Shown here one piece after another: positions 36,512-50,000 of a DNA stretch of 64,000 nucleotides. How positions within the stretch are numbered: the first letter of the stretch is position 1; each line of letters opens with the position of its first letter. Position numbers and translations under genes: made by a program. The stretch lies in the NCBI RefSeq assembly GCF_000006565.2, contig NC_031480.1, positions 4,685,529 to 4,749,528 on the forward strand, read 5' to 3'. The notes below the pieces were generated by a model that saw only the letters and a list, made by a program, of their open reading frames with translations, was not told the DNA's origin and did not search any database. Source of the stretch: Toxoplasma gondii ME49. Taxonomy: Eukaryota; Apicomplexa; Conoidasida; Eucoccidiorida; Sarcocystidae.

Positions 36512-39500
36512 CTACATTTCTCTCTCCTCCTCTGCATGCGCGCCGACCCTCGCGCCAGATGCATGCTGGCCCGGGAGCTCCTCCTCGCCGTTCACCACGC
36601 CTTCGGTCTCCTGCCACGCAGCCTCGCCAGCCACCATCTCGCCGTCGATGCCTGAAGCAAAAGCAGCAGTTTCTGCGTTTCTCATCAAACAGGGACTTTA
36701 CACTCGTTACACAGGAGCGAAGCACGGCACACGCTTATTCCCGTTTCTTCCAGTGGAGAAATAGACGTTAGACTCGATAAACAGCAGCCTATACAGCCCA
36801 CTGTAAGCGTCCCTGTACAGCTGGGTTCGAACCCAAAGAGGAACGAAGTGTAGGTGAGCGACTGTGTTGAACGCCGAGTCACGTTCCTGTCTCTCTTCGA
36901 AACGAAACCGTTCTGCATGCAAAACTCATTTCCGCGTCACCACACGTTCAAGCACATTAAAAATCCACACGCAAGGGCGACCTTCGCAAACCACCTCGTC
37001 TCTGTTGGAAAGAGCCCCTCCAGACGATTCGCGCTGGACACAGAAACAAAGGCAAAGCTCGAGGAGTGCCGACAAACAACGGAGCGTCGAAAGACTTTCC
37101 CCATCAGAAGTCACCAAGTTTTTTGTTTTTGCCTCGGCGTGCAGCTCGTCGACGCGGGCAAACAACTCACCACACTGCCCCATCGCAATTTTGAACTGGC
37201 CACCGTCTCCCCAGTACGTATTCCAGCTGTTCACGGCATGCCAGTACTCCTCGCCGTTTTCAGTGCCCCACCTGAACAGTGAACAAACCAGGAGAAGCCT
37301 GCGTTTTCGACTTTTTTACAGAAAGGCGGATGCACGTTATGCGAATCATTTGTACTTCAACTTGTTCCCGTCTCTCTCGCGTTTCGATGCGCTCCAGGCG
37401 CCTCTGGTTCAAGCGCGGGCGCTCACCTTCTCGAGCGTAGCAGCGAAACAGTCCGGTTCACCAATGGAGACACGCAAACTCATCGAATGCAACGACATGC
37501 GCAATCTGTATTTTGTAGACTTCTATACACAACGCCAGAATCCGCAAAGAGCCTGGGTTCTCTGCATCCCATAAGAAACGTTACAATCAGGTTCGTACGC
37601 ACTGCAGCGTCTCTGTGTTAATTCGATTCGAGTGCTGTCTGGGCAGTCGGCAGCTCGTCGAACAATGGTACCTAGTAGAATCACGGTCTTTCGATACGCC
37701 CAAGTAGCAAGCCAACCAGTAAGTACAATTCGCGTCGTGAATTCCTGACGAATGAACATTCACATCCCTCATCTTCCCTAAGCAAGTGCTCTCAGCTGTC
37801 CTGCAGAGAAAGCGCTTTCGTCATCGACAGCATTGCCCACCTCTCCCTCCACCGTGCAGACACGTCAAGTGACGCTCTGTACAATGTCAATTTACTCTAA
37901 ATCTCAAACAGACACAACATAAAAGAGAATTTCACATGCGACTGCATGCACTCGAATACTTGCGCATACCAACTTAACACGCATGCATGCATGTGAACAT
38001 ATATGTATATATATATATATATATGCCGTGTACACGTGTATATGTATGTGTGTATGTACGTATGTGTGTATGTGTGTATCTGTATACATGTATTGATATG
38101 TATAGACGTGGCCTGAATGCGGAGTGCGGTAACTGGATGCTTGCTGCCTCACCCGATGATTTTGATTGCGTGTCCACCAACAGGGAGGCCAGAGACGTGC
38201 TTGTAAACACCGGATTTGTAGCTGAGAAAATCTTCGTAGACCATGAAGGCCCCCGACACAGGTCCATGAGTCATCATATCTCTCTTGACGTCGTCGCGAG
38301 ACCGGAGTGAATACGCAGAGGTCGCTTTGTGTGTGTCCTGAAAACGAAATCAGAAGCAAGGTCACAGACAGCACATGAGAAGTCCATTTCTGGTTTTTTA
38401 TGCATCTGCATCCGTTTGCGTCTTTCACACCCAGCGTCCCCAACACACACCGACCCCCCACAGAGAAGCAACCTACAGGACTTGGAATTCCGTATCCCCC
38501 GGCGTCGAAGTTCCTCCACATCGGTGGGGTTCAGGCGAATGAAGCAGGTCCTCAGTCGCTGAACTTTGTACGTTCTTGCACAGGTGTCTACATGGATCGT
38601 CTTCTCTGTTTCTCACCTGATCAAAGGGATGGACGTTGTCTGCATAGGCTTGTTCTTCGCAGTCTTTTCGACACTTGGGAGTCTTTCGAGGTACGAGGGT
38701 CGCGTCACAGTCGGGGAAGGGTGCTTTCGCATGATGAGCACAGAAGGGTACTTCGTATGGCCAGCAAGTCGTTCCTTTGCCGAGAGCGTCGAAATCGCCT
38801 CCAGTGACGACGCCCTAAGAACGAAGAAGACACAGTTGTCGCTTCGACACACTCTCGTAAACGTGTGAGCTCACCTCTCTCCCTTCGAACTGTATTTTGC
38901 GACGAAAAAGTACTTGCCTAAGGTTGGATGTGAACCAACGACTCTTCGGTTAGCAGCCCACCTGTCCCGTTTCCTTAAGACCTCTTACATAAACGTTCTC
39001 CAGCTTCACCCCATCTTTCCATAGGTTTTCCGGAACTCAAGCAAGAACTGTTCCGCGACCGTGTGGATAAACAACAGCAGCCTCTACAGCAGTCTACCGA
39101 GCGTACGACTTTCCTTCGTCCGTGAGGCGTTCCAGTCTCTGTGAAATCTTATTCCGTTTTACCTTCCCTTCTGGAGGGTATGAGCGAATAGCGTGTTACA
39201 CGGTTTACTTGCACTGGAACGGCTCAAGCAACTACCGGCTGGTTCTGATTCCCAGTTAAACAAGCAAAATGCAAGACAGAGACCTCGCTATTTCGTGACC
39301 TCAGTGTACCCACACCCGAGGGGTCCGTGAACAGTCCCTCTCAGAGATGCTTCCTCCCAGGACGATGCTCCTGATCAACTGGCGCACCAGAGAGGAGTCG
39401 CCTGCTCGAGTTGAATAACGAGCTCTGTCGTCAGGAGAGATGCGTAGAAAAGCATTTCGGACAGCTTCTCAACAGACGCTGCGCGCGTGTGCATGCACTC

Positions 39501-40407
39501 ACGTGCAGAGAGGTATATCTCTGTTTCTTCCTGGAAACGAACTTCCTCCCCTAAAGACTGGAGGCATCAAACGCCGCGGTGGAATACATGATGCCTCAAT
39601 CAGAAGGGCTTCTATTCACCATTTACCGAGCATCTGAACTTAAACACACTGATGTGTAGCACACGCTCTCCTTGGCTCAATACTGTGAAGAGTTACGATC
39701 CATTGTTCTTCTAGTGTTGTCCGATTTGAGGCCCAGTCTCGTCCCTCTCTCTTCCCGACTGTGTCACCTCATCTCTTCCTGGTGACAGTCCTGTCAAATT
39801 CTTCAAAGCAGTCATCTGAACTACGAAGTTCTCGTTTCACCAACTGGACGAGCTGTTTCTTCTGCATTTAAACTAGATGATTGTCACGATTTGTTCTCAC
39901 ACGATTCAAAAGTTTAAGGCCAGTCTTTTGCGCTTCCCTACTTTGCGTTCGAACCATCTCCACGCCATGCCCGGCTGCCCGCCGTTGCAACCGAAGGAAG
40001 CGCAGTGAATCGCGTTGCAACACGACGTCGTATGTTGAGCAGACAGGGGCATGAGTCCTTTGCCTGAGAGAACGAGGCAGAGCAGCGAAAGCGACGCATC
40101 TGTGAAGTGAGAAAACAGCGACGTAAGAATGCCCGGGAAAGAGTGGGAGGGTTCGCAGAGTCTCCTCAGCAATTCAGCTTTGAAGCGCGTCTTTGCGAAT
40201 ACCGCGTCTGCCTCTCCGATACCGATGGACAGACACCAGACGCACTTCTCCCTCGCACAGCATGCTGACACATCCACAGAAATGCGCTTTCAGATCTAGG
40301 TAAGCACGGAAAGATACCGACGAGCAAGTCCACCGAAACATCTGTCAATTGGCTCTCCTTCTGCACTGTGTCTAGATATCGACTGACAAATGGGGAAATA
40401 TACATGC

Positions 40408-40460
<53 letters not shown>

Positions 40461-41627
40461 TATGTATATCTATACGTAAATATACCCGTTTACGTGTACA
40501 GACCCGTCTGTCAGTTGTGGTTCTATCTGAACTATGTTGAGTTGTCGCTTGAACACCGTCGCTTGTCGACTCTGGAAGACGTTCACTAAGGGAAGTCTGA
40601 CTGAGTGGACCGTAACACTCTCTGCTTCTTCAGTTGTGAACAGAACGGGTGTACCTTGGCTGCGAATGCAGAGGCGGTCGTTGAAGGCTTCTGTGCTGGC
40701 GAAGGCCCAGCAGGATCCGCAGTCGCCCTGGTCTCTGACATGTCCGACGACGTCTTTGCATGCAGGGAAGGCGGTCCGGGCATCGAAGTGAGCAGGTACC
40801 GGCTCTGTTGCGTTTTCGAACTCTTTCGCGGGAAGCGGCATGCCTTTGGGAGTCGGGAACCCCTCGACTTTGGTGTTGACGAGGAAGGTCCCCATGAGTT
40901 TCTTCGCGTCCTTCAAACTCAAGTACCTGAAGCGAAGGGAGACCTCCGGCTCCCATGTGTGTCCAGCACCTTCTCCTGTTTTTCCTGCTTGTTTTTCCAT
41001 CTTTCTTTTGATGAGTGCGACGGCCGCATTCGAGCTGGCGGGGCGACTTTCCCAGAAGACGTCTTCGCCAGTCTCTTTCAGCGCCTTCTTCAGGTCGCCG
41101 GGGTCCCGGCCCGCTTCGTCCGCCTGCTCTGACGGAAAAGCTTTCTCGGAGACGAGAACCGAATCTCGCACGATGTGACGCATGCTGTGGGTGAGGTGCC
41201 GAAAGAAATTCGCCTTCCACAGCTCCATGTCTTCGCTGTCAGCCAGCAGGAGGCGGAGCAGTTCCCCTGCATCTTCTGGGTGACCACGCAAAGTGCCTCC
41301 GTCGGATCGTCGCTCTGGCGCGGAATCGCGGTCCCGCGGCGCGCTTTCTGTCAGGTTGCCGGAGGTAGCGACTACCTGCTCTGCAACGATGCTGGCAAAC
41401 AACGACTCCACGGACTCTGGAGAAACAAACGCGTTCAGGACGTCCTCCGCGCTGAAGGACTCGCGAGGATCCACGGATGTGTCTTCAGAAAGCGGAAACA
41501 ACGAGTCGTCCGGGGTGCCTGCGGCTCGTGTGTACATACACCCGAGAAGAAGGATTGCCGCGAGCGCGGCGACGGGCAGCGGGGTGCCCAGAACGCGAAA
41601 AGACTTTCGCCCCTCCATTTTTTCCAT
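36512..41627 (-). CDS. CPB: Cathepsin B-type cysteine protease (Toxoplasma CPB, toxopain-1)
   Basis: A papain-family (C1A) protease expected in secretory and endolysosomal compartments. Six in-phase exons: 41627-40655, 40063-39942, 38814-38617, 38337-38153, 37271-37171 and 36651-36512, 572 aa. The start [10 protein letters not shown] is followed by a hydrophobic segment and AAG, a signal peptide or anchor. The propeptide is long (about 280 residues) and Ser/Glu-rich. Mature-enzyme landmarks are all present: the catalytic Cys in [11 protein letters not shown], the CNGG in [12 protein letters not shown], the occluding-loop His pair in [14 protein letters not shown], the catalytic His in [15 protein letters not shown], and the catalytic Asn in [13 protein letters not shown] hydrophilic C-terminal extension of roughly 35 residues follows the usual end (GEMVAG). 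An upstream in-frame ATG at 41720 would bury the signal sequence, so I reject it. The gene is divergent with PAF1. Confidence 0.93.
38001..38100. repeat. TATG/TGTG microsatellite in a CPB intron
   Basis: (TA)n then TGTATG repeats, just beyond the donor of exon 38337-38153 on the minus strand. Confidence 0.82.
38915..38961 (-). other. tRNA-like 3'-half relic
   Basis: Read on the minus strand, GGGCTGCTAACC followed by GTTGGTTCACATCCAAC gives an anticodon-arm-like segment (GCT in a CTGCTAA loop) and a perfect 5-bp T-stem. No D-arm or matching acceptor stem is found, and the T loop departs from consensus. It lies in CPB intron 2. Probably a decayed tRNA fragment, not a functional gene. Confidence 0.35.
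40402..40490. repeat. TATATG microsatellite in CPB intron 1
   Basis: (TA)n with TATG breaks, between CPB exons 1 and 2. The first-exon frame runs through its flank only because no stop occurs. Confidence 0.85.
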
Positions 41628-43402
41628 GGTGAAAAAAAGCTGATGGTGCAGGACTGATATTCCGTCAATCTTGTTTTTGAAGACGCAAAACCTCTGGGTT
41701 TTCGCCGTCCGTAAAAGCAAGGGAGGAAGGATGTATGGAGGGCCTAGAACAAGTCACGTTGCCGCGCGTGCCGTTGACAGACACCGAAAAAAAAACTCAC
41801 GACCCCATTCAAAAAGAGAGTTTGGATGCCAGAATCCTACGAGATTCTGGAAGTGTCTGTTTCTCTGTTTCTGACAGGAGAGCGAAAGCACGGCGTCCGC
41901 GCTTGGTGCCACAAGACCAGCCTGAAACAAACGGGAAACATCAAGAAGCCAAGGAAGCGCAGAATTGCAAATCAAACAAACGACCATGTGAGCAACAAAG
42001 AGGAAACGCTTGCGCCACGGTCTCTCTTCACTGGCCACACAAGAACGGCTGTACCTCTGAGAACACTAAACCGCGCCACTTAAAAACTGTGGATTTTTTG
42101 GCAGGCTCTTCGCTCTTTCCGCCAACTGTCTCAATGCTCACGCCAGTTGTCTTGGCGGCTTTCCGTCCAGCAGCAGTCGTTGCGAGTGTTACCTAACTTG
42201 ATGCTAGCGCGAAACAAAACGGACAGCGTGAGGTTGAAAGTGTGTGTGTCTCAACGGCAAACAGCGGCTCAACGGCAGGCGATTCCCTCGAACGTTGACT
42301 TTCGACGATACCAGGCGCACTTGTCGTCTGGACCAGCTGGCTACACTCCTGTATATTATGGCAACGCTGAAAAAGCCACAAACTCCCCGATTTGCAGATG
42401 CTTTCGTCCTGTCATGTTGCTGTCTGTTGCCTTACCTCTCAGCACTCGCGTCAAGAACAAGCGTTCGCAGGAGAGACACGCGCGGTTGGTTTTTCCGGCG
42501 AAAGTCGACGGTTGTCGGCGTTCAGCTGGGCACAAAAAGGCGCTTCATCCGGAAAGGAAAACGCTGAGAAGCCGTAAAAGGAAGCAACCAGACCGTTTCC
42601 TGTCCCGTCACTCAAGTTCACCGAGAAAGCCGGATGAGTCAGCAACGCGCCGCAGGCACACCGGCCCCAAAACGCGAAATTCGTATATAAGCCGACGCGC
42701 GTCCGAAGCGCCACAACTCTGAAGGAGGGCATGCAGCCCCGACGGCCGGTTAAGAAGCCTACTCTCTCACAGGTCGCAAAGACAGGCAAGAAACGCGAGA
42801 CCTTCAAACAGGTATCTTCGCGCGAATTTGTTTCCCGCGTAACGGTAGAGAAGGCACGCAGACATGCCTTTTACGCTAAATCGTCAACCCAAAGATAGGA
42901 ACTGGATGTTAGGTAGCCTCTCAAGGTCGGGGCGACTAGGAGTGACGCCCGAACAGGCGTTTCAGCGTCATGTTTTCTCTCCCGTCGACAGAAACGTGAA
43001 CATGCCCAATACATGCTCTTTAGAAATCCGTTAGTTGATGGATTGAAACGGAGCAGACTCAGAATTTTCTCGGATCTGCTGTCCAGACAACCCGTCGATT
43101 TTCCGCCACAGGTTTCTCCGTCGTGCATGCGCGCGCAATTGTCTCAACTACTCGTTCTCTTTTCTTTACCTCATACTCCCTTTCGCCTCCGTCGTTTGTT
43201 TCGTTATTCCTTCCTCTGGTAGGTTTTTCTGTCTTTCAGTTAGTGTGCCGTCGCCCTCCGGTTTGTCCACGCTTGTGTTTCGCCCGTCGTCTCTTCCGTC
43301 CCCTGACAGTCTCAACCCCTCTTGAAGTCGCCTCGCAGTTGATTTCCGCTTTTTTGTAGTTGTCCTCTGGGATTTTGCGCGACGTCGTTTAGCCTGTCCA
43401 GC
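41628..43402. promoter_or_regulatory. Divergent intergenic region, CPB and PAF1
   Basis: About 1.8 kb between start codons. It is GC-moderate, with a C/T-rich segment at about 43140-43330 before the PAF1 ATG that is likely its leader. No coding family recognised. Confidence 0.5.
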
Positions 43403-46400
43403 ATGAGGCAGACAGGAAGGCCTGCGAGTCAGGCGACCGGCGCTGGCGCCGGAGAAGACCGGCCGTCTGGCCGGCGTCTCGCCTTTGTTCCCTCGCGCAA
43501 CTTCCGCCCGAGCGGCTCTCTCGCTTACTTGCAAACAAAATCTCTGTATCTTTACTCGCCTTCTTTTCAAGTACCTCTGCCGCGAATCCCTCTCGCGCCG
43601 AAGTTTTGTGCGTATCCCTTCAGCCGTGAGGCCATTTGCGGAAAGCCGCCTGCACAGGACGCCGCGTCGAAGGAGACCCGGCACCTGACTCGGCAGCTGG
43701 GGGCGGCAGGGGGGGGGCACTCGATCCCTCTCGAGGAGGTCGGCGAGGAAACGGGTGCAAATGTCTTCGACGTCGTCGCCTCTCTTCAGCTCCTCCAAGA
43801 ATTCGACGTTGCGGGCATTCTGCCGAACCTGATCAACCCCAAGGGGTATCCGAACCTCCTCGCGGTCCCACCGTTGGCCGCGCCGCCTGTGGTAGGTGGC
43901 TCGGGTGTACGTACAGCCGGCAAAGGCCAGGCGAGTGCGCCCTTCTCCCTGTTTCAGCACCTGCCGGCGGAAGACTTCGACATCGTCTCCAACGTGCTGC
44001 CCGAGTTGGCTCTCCACCGCATGCAGCAAGCGCGGCTCAGCAAGCGAGAAGGCGAGAAGGGAAAGGCGTCGGAAGGGACCAAGTCGCGCGCGCCAGAGGG
44101 CACAGACGCCGACAGAGCAGGCGCCTTCGAAGCCGCTGGACTGTATAGACACCCGACGCAGCCGCACCTCAAGCCGAAGAGGGTAAGCGAGAGGGGCACA
44201 GAGAGAAATGTGGAGAAGGCTGAAGAAGGAGGGGACATACAGAGGGTCGCGGAAGACGGAGAGGCAGAGATGACAATTGGCATGGGATGCGCCTGAGACA
44301 AACACCCGCCGGACGTTACGAGACGGCGAACAGCGTTGAAAGCAGAAAGTTTCGCAAGACCGCTCGACAAAAAAGGCATCTCTTTTCAGACGAGGAGGAG
44401 AGAAAAGAACGAAAAAGGGCAGGAAACTCTGATCTCACATTTCGCTTCTTCCGCCAAGTTTGTGTGGCTCTCTTCCCGTGCTTTACGACTCTCGCGTCTC
44501 TAGCCTTTTGGCCGTCCGGCTTGCTTTGCGTTTCAGTTTCTGATCCTTTCCTCACGCCTGGCGTAGGTGATCCTTCATCTTCCGTCTTTTTTTCTGCTCG
44601 TTTCCCCAGATATTCTCGGTGGTTCCGCATAGACGTCTGTGCGGGAACGACTACCTGCCTGTGGGGATCGATCTGCCGGCGGAGGTGGAGGCCGACCTCG
44701 AGAAAGAGGCCACTGGAGACTCGCTGTTTCTCGACGAAAGCGAGGAGACAGGCGATCGCCGCTCCCTCGCTGCTGGCGCAACTCGACAGATGCCTCCGGC
44801 TGTTTTGCTCGTCAACGAAGCGACCAAAACGTCCGTTTCCTATGGGTTTTACACCAAAGTGCCAGAGAGCGAGACGTCGCAGGTTAAGCGCGAAGAAGGC
44901 GAGGCTGCAGACAAAGCTGCAGAGACACTCAACGCAAAGTATCGCTTCTCCAGATTCTACTCATCCCACATGGTGAGTGAAGCGACCCGCGCCAAGATGC
45001 GCTGCCTGGAAAGAAAGCAGCGACAGCGCGTCTCCATGTGAGTGTGTGGATGTATCCCTGAGTACTTGCCTGCTGTTCCGCGTTCCGCGTCGTTCACAGC
45101 GAGAAAGGAACGGCGTCGAAAACAAGCTGTGCTTCACGGAGAAAACCGGGATTCAAGGCGTTTTGGTGTTCACGTTGTGTGTACTCTTGTGCTTGTGCGT
45201 AAGCGTTTTTGAGAGTGTGTGGTGAGGGCTGCCATCCACTTTTTTTGTGGGTGGTTTTGTGCTTCTTGTGTCTGTCGTTTTTCATATCACACTGTGTGTT
45301 TCCGATGTGCGTCCAGCAGCCGTTCATTTGCGTTCGTTCCTCGCTCCTGGAAGTCTCCCCTTGCGCGCGTCTTCTCTGTCTCCGCTCCTCGCCCCGAAAA
45401 CAACCTGGTGCTCGCCTCCCCGTCCGTCTTGTTTTCTCTTCTCATCCTTTCCGGTTGTCGCTCTCTCTCTGTCTCTCTGCACGAGCACTCAACTTAGGTC
45501 CTGAGTATGAGTTCTGTGGAAAGTCAACGCCTGCGTCTCTGTTCTTCAGCTGGCTAAGGACGCGGGTGCGCCGACGGAGAACTCGTTCCTTCTGTTTATT
45601 CCGAACGCCTCCTCCGCAGTGGAGGAGGCGCAAGGCGCTTCGCCGCCGAGAGAGGAGCTTGCTTTCGTCGTGCCGCTTCACTCGCAGCGGCGCATTCTCG
45701 TGAAGGCGGGAGGCAGCGCGAGGCGGCCTCGGTTGAGTCTCGCTGCTCGCGTCCTCACCAAGGAGGAAGAAGAAGACAGAGAGGCTCGCCGAGCAGCAGC
45801 GTGTGGTCGCGAGCCTGGAAAGCGACGCGTTGACGGTGAGGCCCGTGGTTTGCAGTGTCCAGAGAATTCAGTGAAAACGAAAAAAAGGACAAGTGGGTCG
45901 ATGTGCAACGGGTTGCACGCGTTTGTCTTGTCAGACCGCGGCAGCGGACAACACACTGAAGGCTTCAACTCGAGAAGGGGGAAATCCGGTGTGAAAGTTC
46001 GCTCTTGGGGGGGACTGTCGCTCTCCCAGAGGCGCGTCTTTGTGTTCACTGTGAGGCGATGCGGAGGCTTGTCGGAAAAAAGACGCACATCCCCCAACGC
46101 TGTGCAGGGGGAAGAGATGATCCATGAAGGCATGACAAACGACGGAGTCTCTCTTCAAGTACAGGAGATGAACTTCTTTTTTCCACTGGAACATGCGGAT
46201 AGAGTACAAGTTGTGTAGGGGATATCGAGGCCTGTCGCTGATGAGCTGTCTTGGTCCTTCCTCAAGCAGTCGCTCGACTCACAGACGGCCTAAAGACCGC
46301 TGGACGTGAAGTCATGCATAAAGTTTCCTAGCTGACCAAGTGCGGTGTAGCGACACCTGGGGGCTGGCTAACGAAGTCGCTGTCGGTGAAGCCAGTGACA

Positions 46401-47048
46401 TTAGAGAGATTGAGTGAGCTGGCAGCCTGTTCCTCGAAGGCGGAGGATGTGCGGGCTGGTAAAGCAGGCAGAAAATGCCAACCTTTCGATTGAGGCGTAG
46501 AACGTCTCGCGTCGTCTTCTGCACGGTCTCACTTTCTTATTTCAACGCTTGTCTTCTTCCCTGTATCGAGCGCGTATCGTCTTTGTTTTTCGTGGCTGGC
46601 AAGCGCTTTTTCCTTCCGGGGACGTCGCCTGCAGCCGGCGTCTTCTCTCTCTTCACGCAGTGCAACTGCGCCGTCCTGCTTCTCATTCGCTCTCTTGAAG
46701 AACAACCGTTTTCCCTCTGTGTGTGCCGTCGGTTTTCCAGAAATGAGTGGAGAGGACGAGGGGTCTGGGTCCGACGCGTCTTTGCGCGATACGAGTGGGG
46801 AGGAGGCGAGTGACGGAGGCGGAGACAGTTCGGAGACAGGGCGGAAGCGACGGAGACAGTCTCCGGAGGCCGCCGAGCCTGACGGAGAGAGCGGCGGTCA
46901 AGACGCGTTGTTTGCGCACGATGAAGAAGAAGAGAGGGAAGCGAGCACAAGTTCCTCTTCTTCCTCCAGCGACTCGAGCAGCAGCGGCAGTGAAGACGAC
47001 GGTGAAGAAGACTCCTCAGAGTCTTCAAACGAAGAAGACGAAGAATAA
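43403..47048 (+). CDS. PAF1: RNA polymerase II-associated factor 1 (PAF1 complex subunit Paf1)
   Basis: Scaffold subunit of the PAF1 complex, which travels with RNA polymerase II and promotes elongation, H2B ubiquitination and H3K4/K36 methylation. Exons 43403-44182, 44610-44972, 45550-45835 and 46741-47048 join in phase to about 578 aa. The N-terminal YSPSFQVPLPRIPLAPKF plus CAYPF matches the family's LPDIPFDPKF..YPF element, and LINPKGYPNLLAVPP resembles the following conserved stretch. The third exon has ENSFLLFIP and a basic/acidic segment (RRPRLSLAARVLTKEEEE) where Paf1 carries ETRVRLSKRR. The last exon is an acidic Ser/Asp/Glu tail with RKRRR, typical of Paf1. Overall similarity is low but ordered end to end. 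The ATG at 43403 begins the only N-terminal extension. Confidence 0.7.
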
Positions 47049-50000
47049 GCAGCGAGAAACGATCCCCCTGGAAGAGACGCAGAGAAAAGAGAGGAAGAGA
47101 CAAGGAGAAACGGGGAGCGAGATAAGGGAAAGAGAAGAACTGAAGACAGACGGCTTTCAAAGACAGGGTCCGTGTGAATGCAGGTTTTACGACTGATTTT
47201 TCTTTCGAGAGTTCCGTTTCTCAATTGGCCTTGTCCGCTGTGTGCGCCTTCCAGTCCACTCGAGGCATCGTCGCCCTCTGCCGTTCCCGAAACGATTCTC
47301 CCTCAACTTCTCTCTTCTCTCCTTTTTTTTCATGTCCACGGGTCTGTCTGTTCTCTCTCGCTTTTTCCATCGCGCGTTTCTCGTGTTGCTTCTTCTTCAC
47401 GTTCGGTGGAAACTTCCCTTCCCTTCACTCTCCTCCCTCCTTCCTATTTCTCTTTTCCTTCTCTCTTTTCTCGCTTCATTTGCCTTTCTCCGTATCTCCG
47501 TATCTCCGTCTCCTCTTCCTTTCTTGCTTGTTCTCGGCTTTCCTGACCTCAGTCCTCTAACTCTACCTCCGTGCTGGGTATGACATCTCACTTGCTTTTC
47601 CGGCAAGGTGGCATCGGTCCCTGTTTGTCGCTTTTTCGAAAGGGAAAACTCTTTCTGTTTTGCCTTTGCTGATCTTCAGTTTTCGAGAGTGTTTCTTCCG
47701 GTTCCCGGCGATCACGCTGAGAGAGAGAAAAGGCACCCAGTGAGGGGTGTTTGACGTTGGAGGCCCCTTTCTCGAAGTTAATCCTAGAAATCTGTATCTG
47801 AATGCTCGTCTCTTGACTTCTGGATCTCCTGTCTTTCCATTCCTTCTCCTGTCGCGCTTCTGCTAGGGGTCGTCACACGTTTTCCTCGTCCACTTCCAGA
47901 TCTTCTTGTCTCGTTCCCCTCTTTCTTGTCCTCTGTCTGTTCGCTCTTCCCCTCTCTGTTGTAGGTCGCGAGGTCCTTCTGTCGTCCTCGTTCCTGGCAT
48001 GTACTGTCTCCTATTATAAGCGGAATCCCCGCAAACCGTTCAAGACACGGAAACCGTTAACAGACGTTCTTCCTGAGGCCTGTTGCCTTTCAAGACACTA
48101 CTCGGAATAGCTTCTTTGATGGAAAGTCTGGCAGGCCTAAGTAAAGAAATGTAAACCTGAAAATTTTCAAATGGTCTGTTTTCATCCAAGACGATTTATA
48201 GTTGCCTGTCTCATTCAGAATTATTTTCTCTGGAATTCGGACTAACGTTGTCGTTCCTTTCGCTGAGGAAGACCTTGTTTTCTTCAGCCCCGCCAGCAAC
48301 CCACAGAACGCGTTCTTTCCAGCGAAAGCAACTCCCCTCTTGCTTCACATGCATGTCACAGGTCCTTGGAATGAAGTCACATGCATTGCTGGATTGTTTT
48401 GTACGAAGTGCCAACGCTTTCGGAGGACATTTGGGCGCTCGGGGTGCCACCGAAATGGCAGTGCGCCTTTTTTTGAGGTGGTGACAAGCGAACGCGAACT
48501 TCGATCAGGCACCACAGTCCCGATCGCAACCAACAGTTCACTTCCCTTTTCTCCTTGTCGAATGCATGCGCGCTGAGTTGAATCTGTCTCTCAGACGATC
48601 CCCTTAACTGCGTTCCACTATTTCTATCTTTGAATCCTTACAAGGTATTCGTTGCCTTAAGCATGGTCGGCAAACGGAAGAGAACTTGGACTGAGGAAAG
48701 AAGCAGAAAAACCCGAAAAACGCTTGTCAATAATCCTGTTTCACGAAGGCCGCTTTCCGTACGACGGGTCTATTCACAGCCGCATCTGTTTCCTTCCACC
48801 CCCGCTTCTCGCGTCTGAAGACATGAAAGCCATTTCTTTTTGGGAAATGCCTGAGGCAAACCATGAAGCAGAAAAGACGTCTTCTACGAAAGGGGTCACC
48901 TCTCTCCAGACCACAACTTCACAAGCAAACACCACCCCACTGGGAGGTCCAGATGACTGGCAAGAAATCACACAAGTCGAGTTGCTAAGTCTTCTTCAGC
49001 TGCTCATACACCGCCGTTCACAACAATCACACTCAAATCGGGACTTGTCGCAACACATAGATTTACTTTTGGCTTGAAAATATGTCCACGTACTTAAGAT
49101 GCATGCAAATATTCGGTCTATATCGGTTTTGGAAAATGACAGCGTCACAGCAGTTTTCTATACGGTAACAATATCAGCTTTCCATGTCGAACCCGTTCTC
49201 TTGCGGAAATCAGCGTCTTCGGTGAAAGAACTAGTTCCATCAGAAAAAGCTCAGAAAACCGACGAGAGACGGATCGCCCTCTGGCCTCAGCATATACACG
49301 GAAGAAATGGAAGTCGTTCTTGTGTGGCAGGCATATCCATTTAGAAAGCTTTTTAACACTGACGTTCGAAGCAGGATACGCATTCATAGCTACACATGCT
49401 TAATATGTTATACATATATATATATATGTTATATAAATACATGCATACGTATATGTGAGTATATATGCCCTCGATTGCAGTGTCTTGAACGGAGAGTTTT
49501 CAGGCGATGACTAGCGGTCTTTGCGTCTTTTTCATTTCCTTATGTTTCTCTACAGCTTAAGGAACAGGCCGTTTGCCGAGAGGAAGCGAGCAATTCGAGA
49601 TCGAATTCGTCTCTCCAGAAGTTAGATACTCCAGATATTTCCGTGGTCGAGCTGTTCAGTAAACCGATCCTCTCTTTTTAAGATGGTCCTTTTCAATACT
49701 GTTGATTATTCTGTCCTTGAGCTCTTAGACAAAGCTGTCGTGTCTCCAGAAAAAACCTCGAAATAATGCTAATTACCCCAGCCTCCCGCTTCGACAAAAC
49801 AAAGACTTCGCCGAAAAACCACTGAAATCCTCTTTACATCCCCCGGTTTTCGGCTTCGCAAAAGACTCCGCTGGAGGTACACCGGAGAATCGTACAGGTC
49901 GTCGCTGCGCAAGCGCACAACTTTAAAAGGCTGCTGTTCGTGAAAAAAGGGAGTGTGTCTTAGTTTCTGTCTGGAGAGTCTTTTTCTTCTGGAGTCAGTG

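Noticed and set aside
38915..38961. A functional tRNA gene
   Set aside because: No D-arm or acceptor stem pairing can be built, so only a relic is reported.
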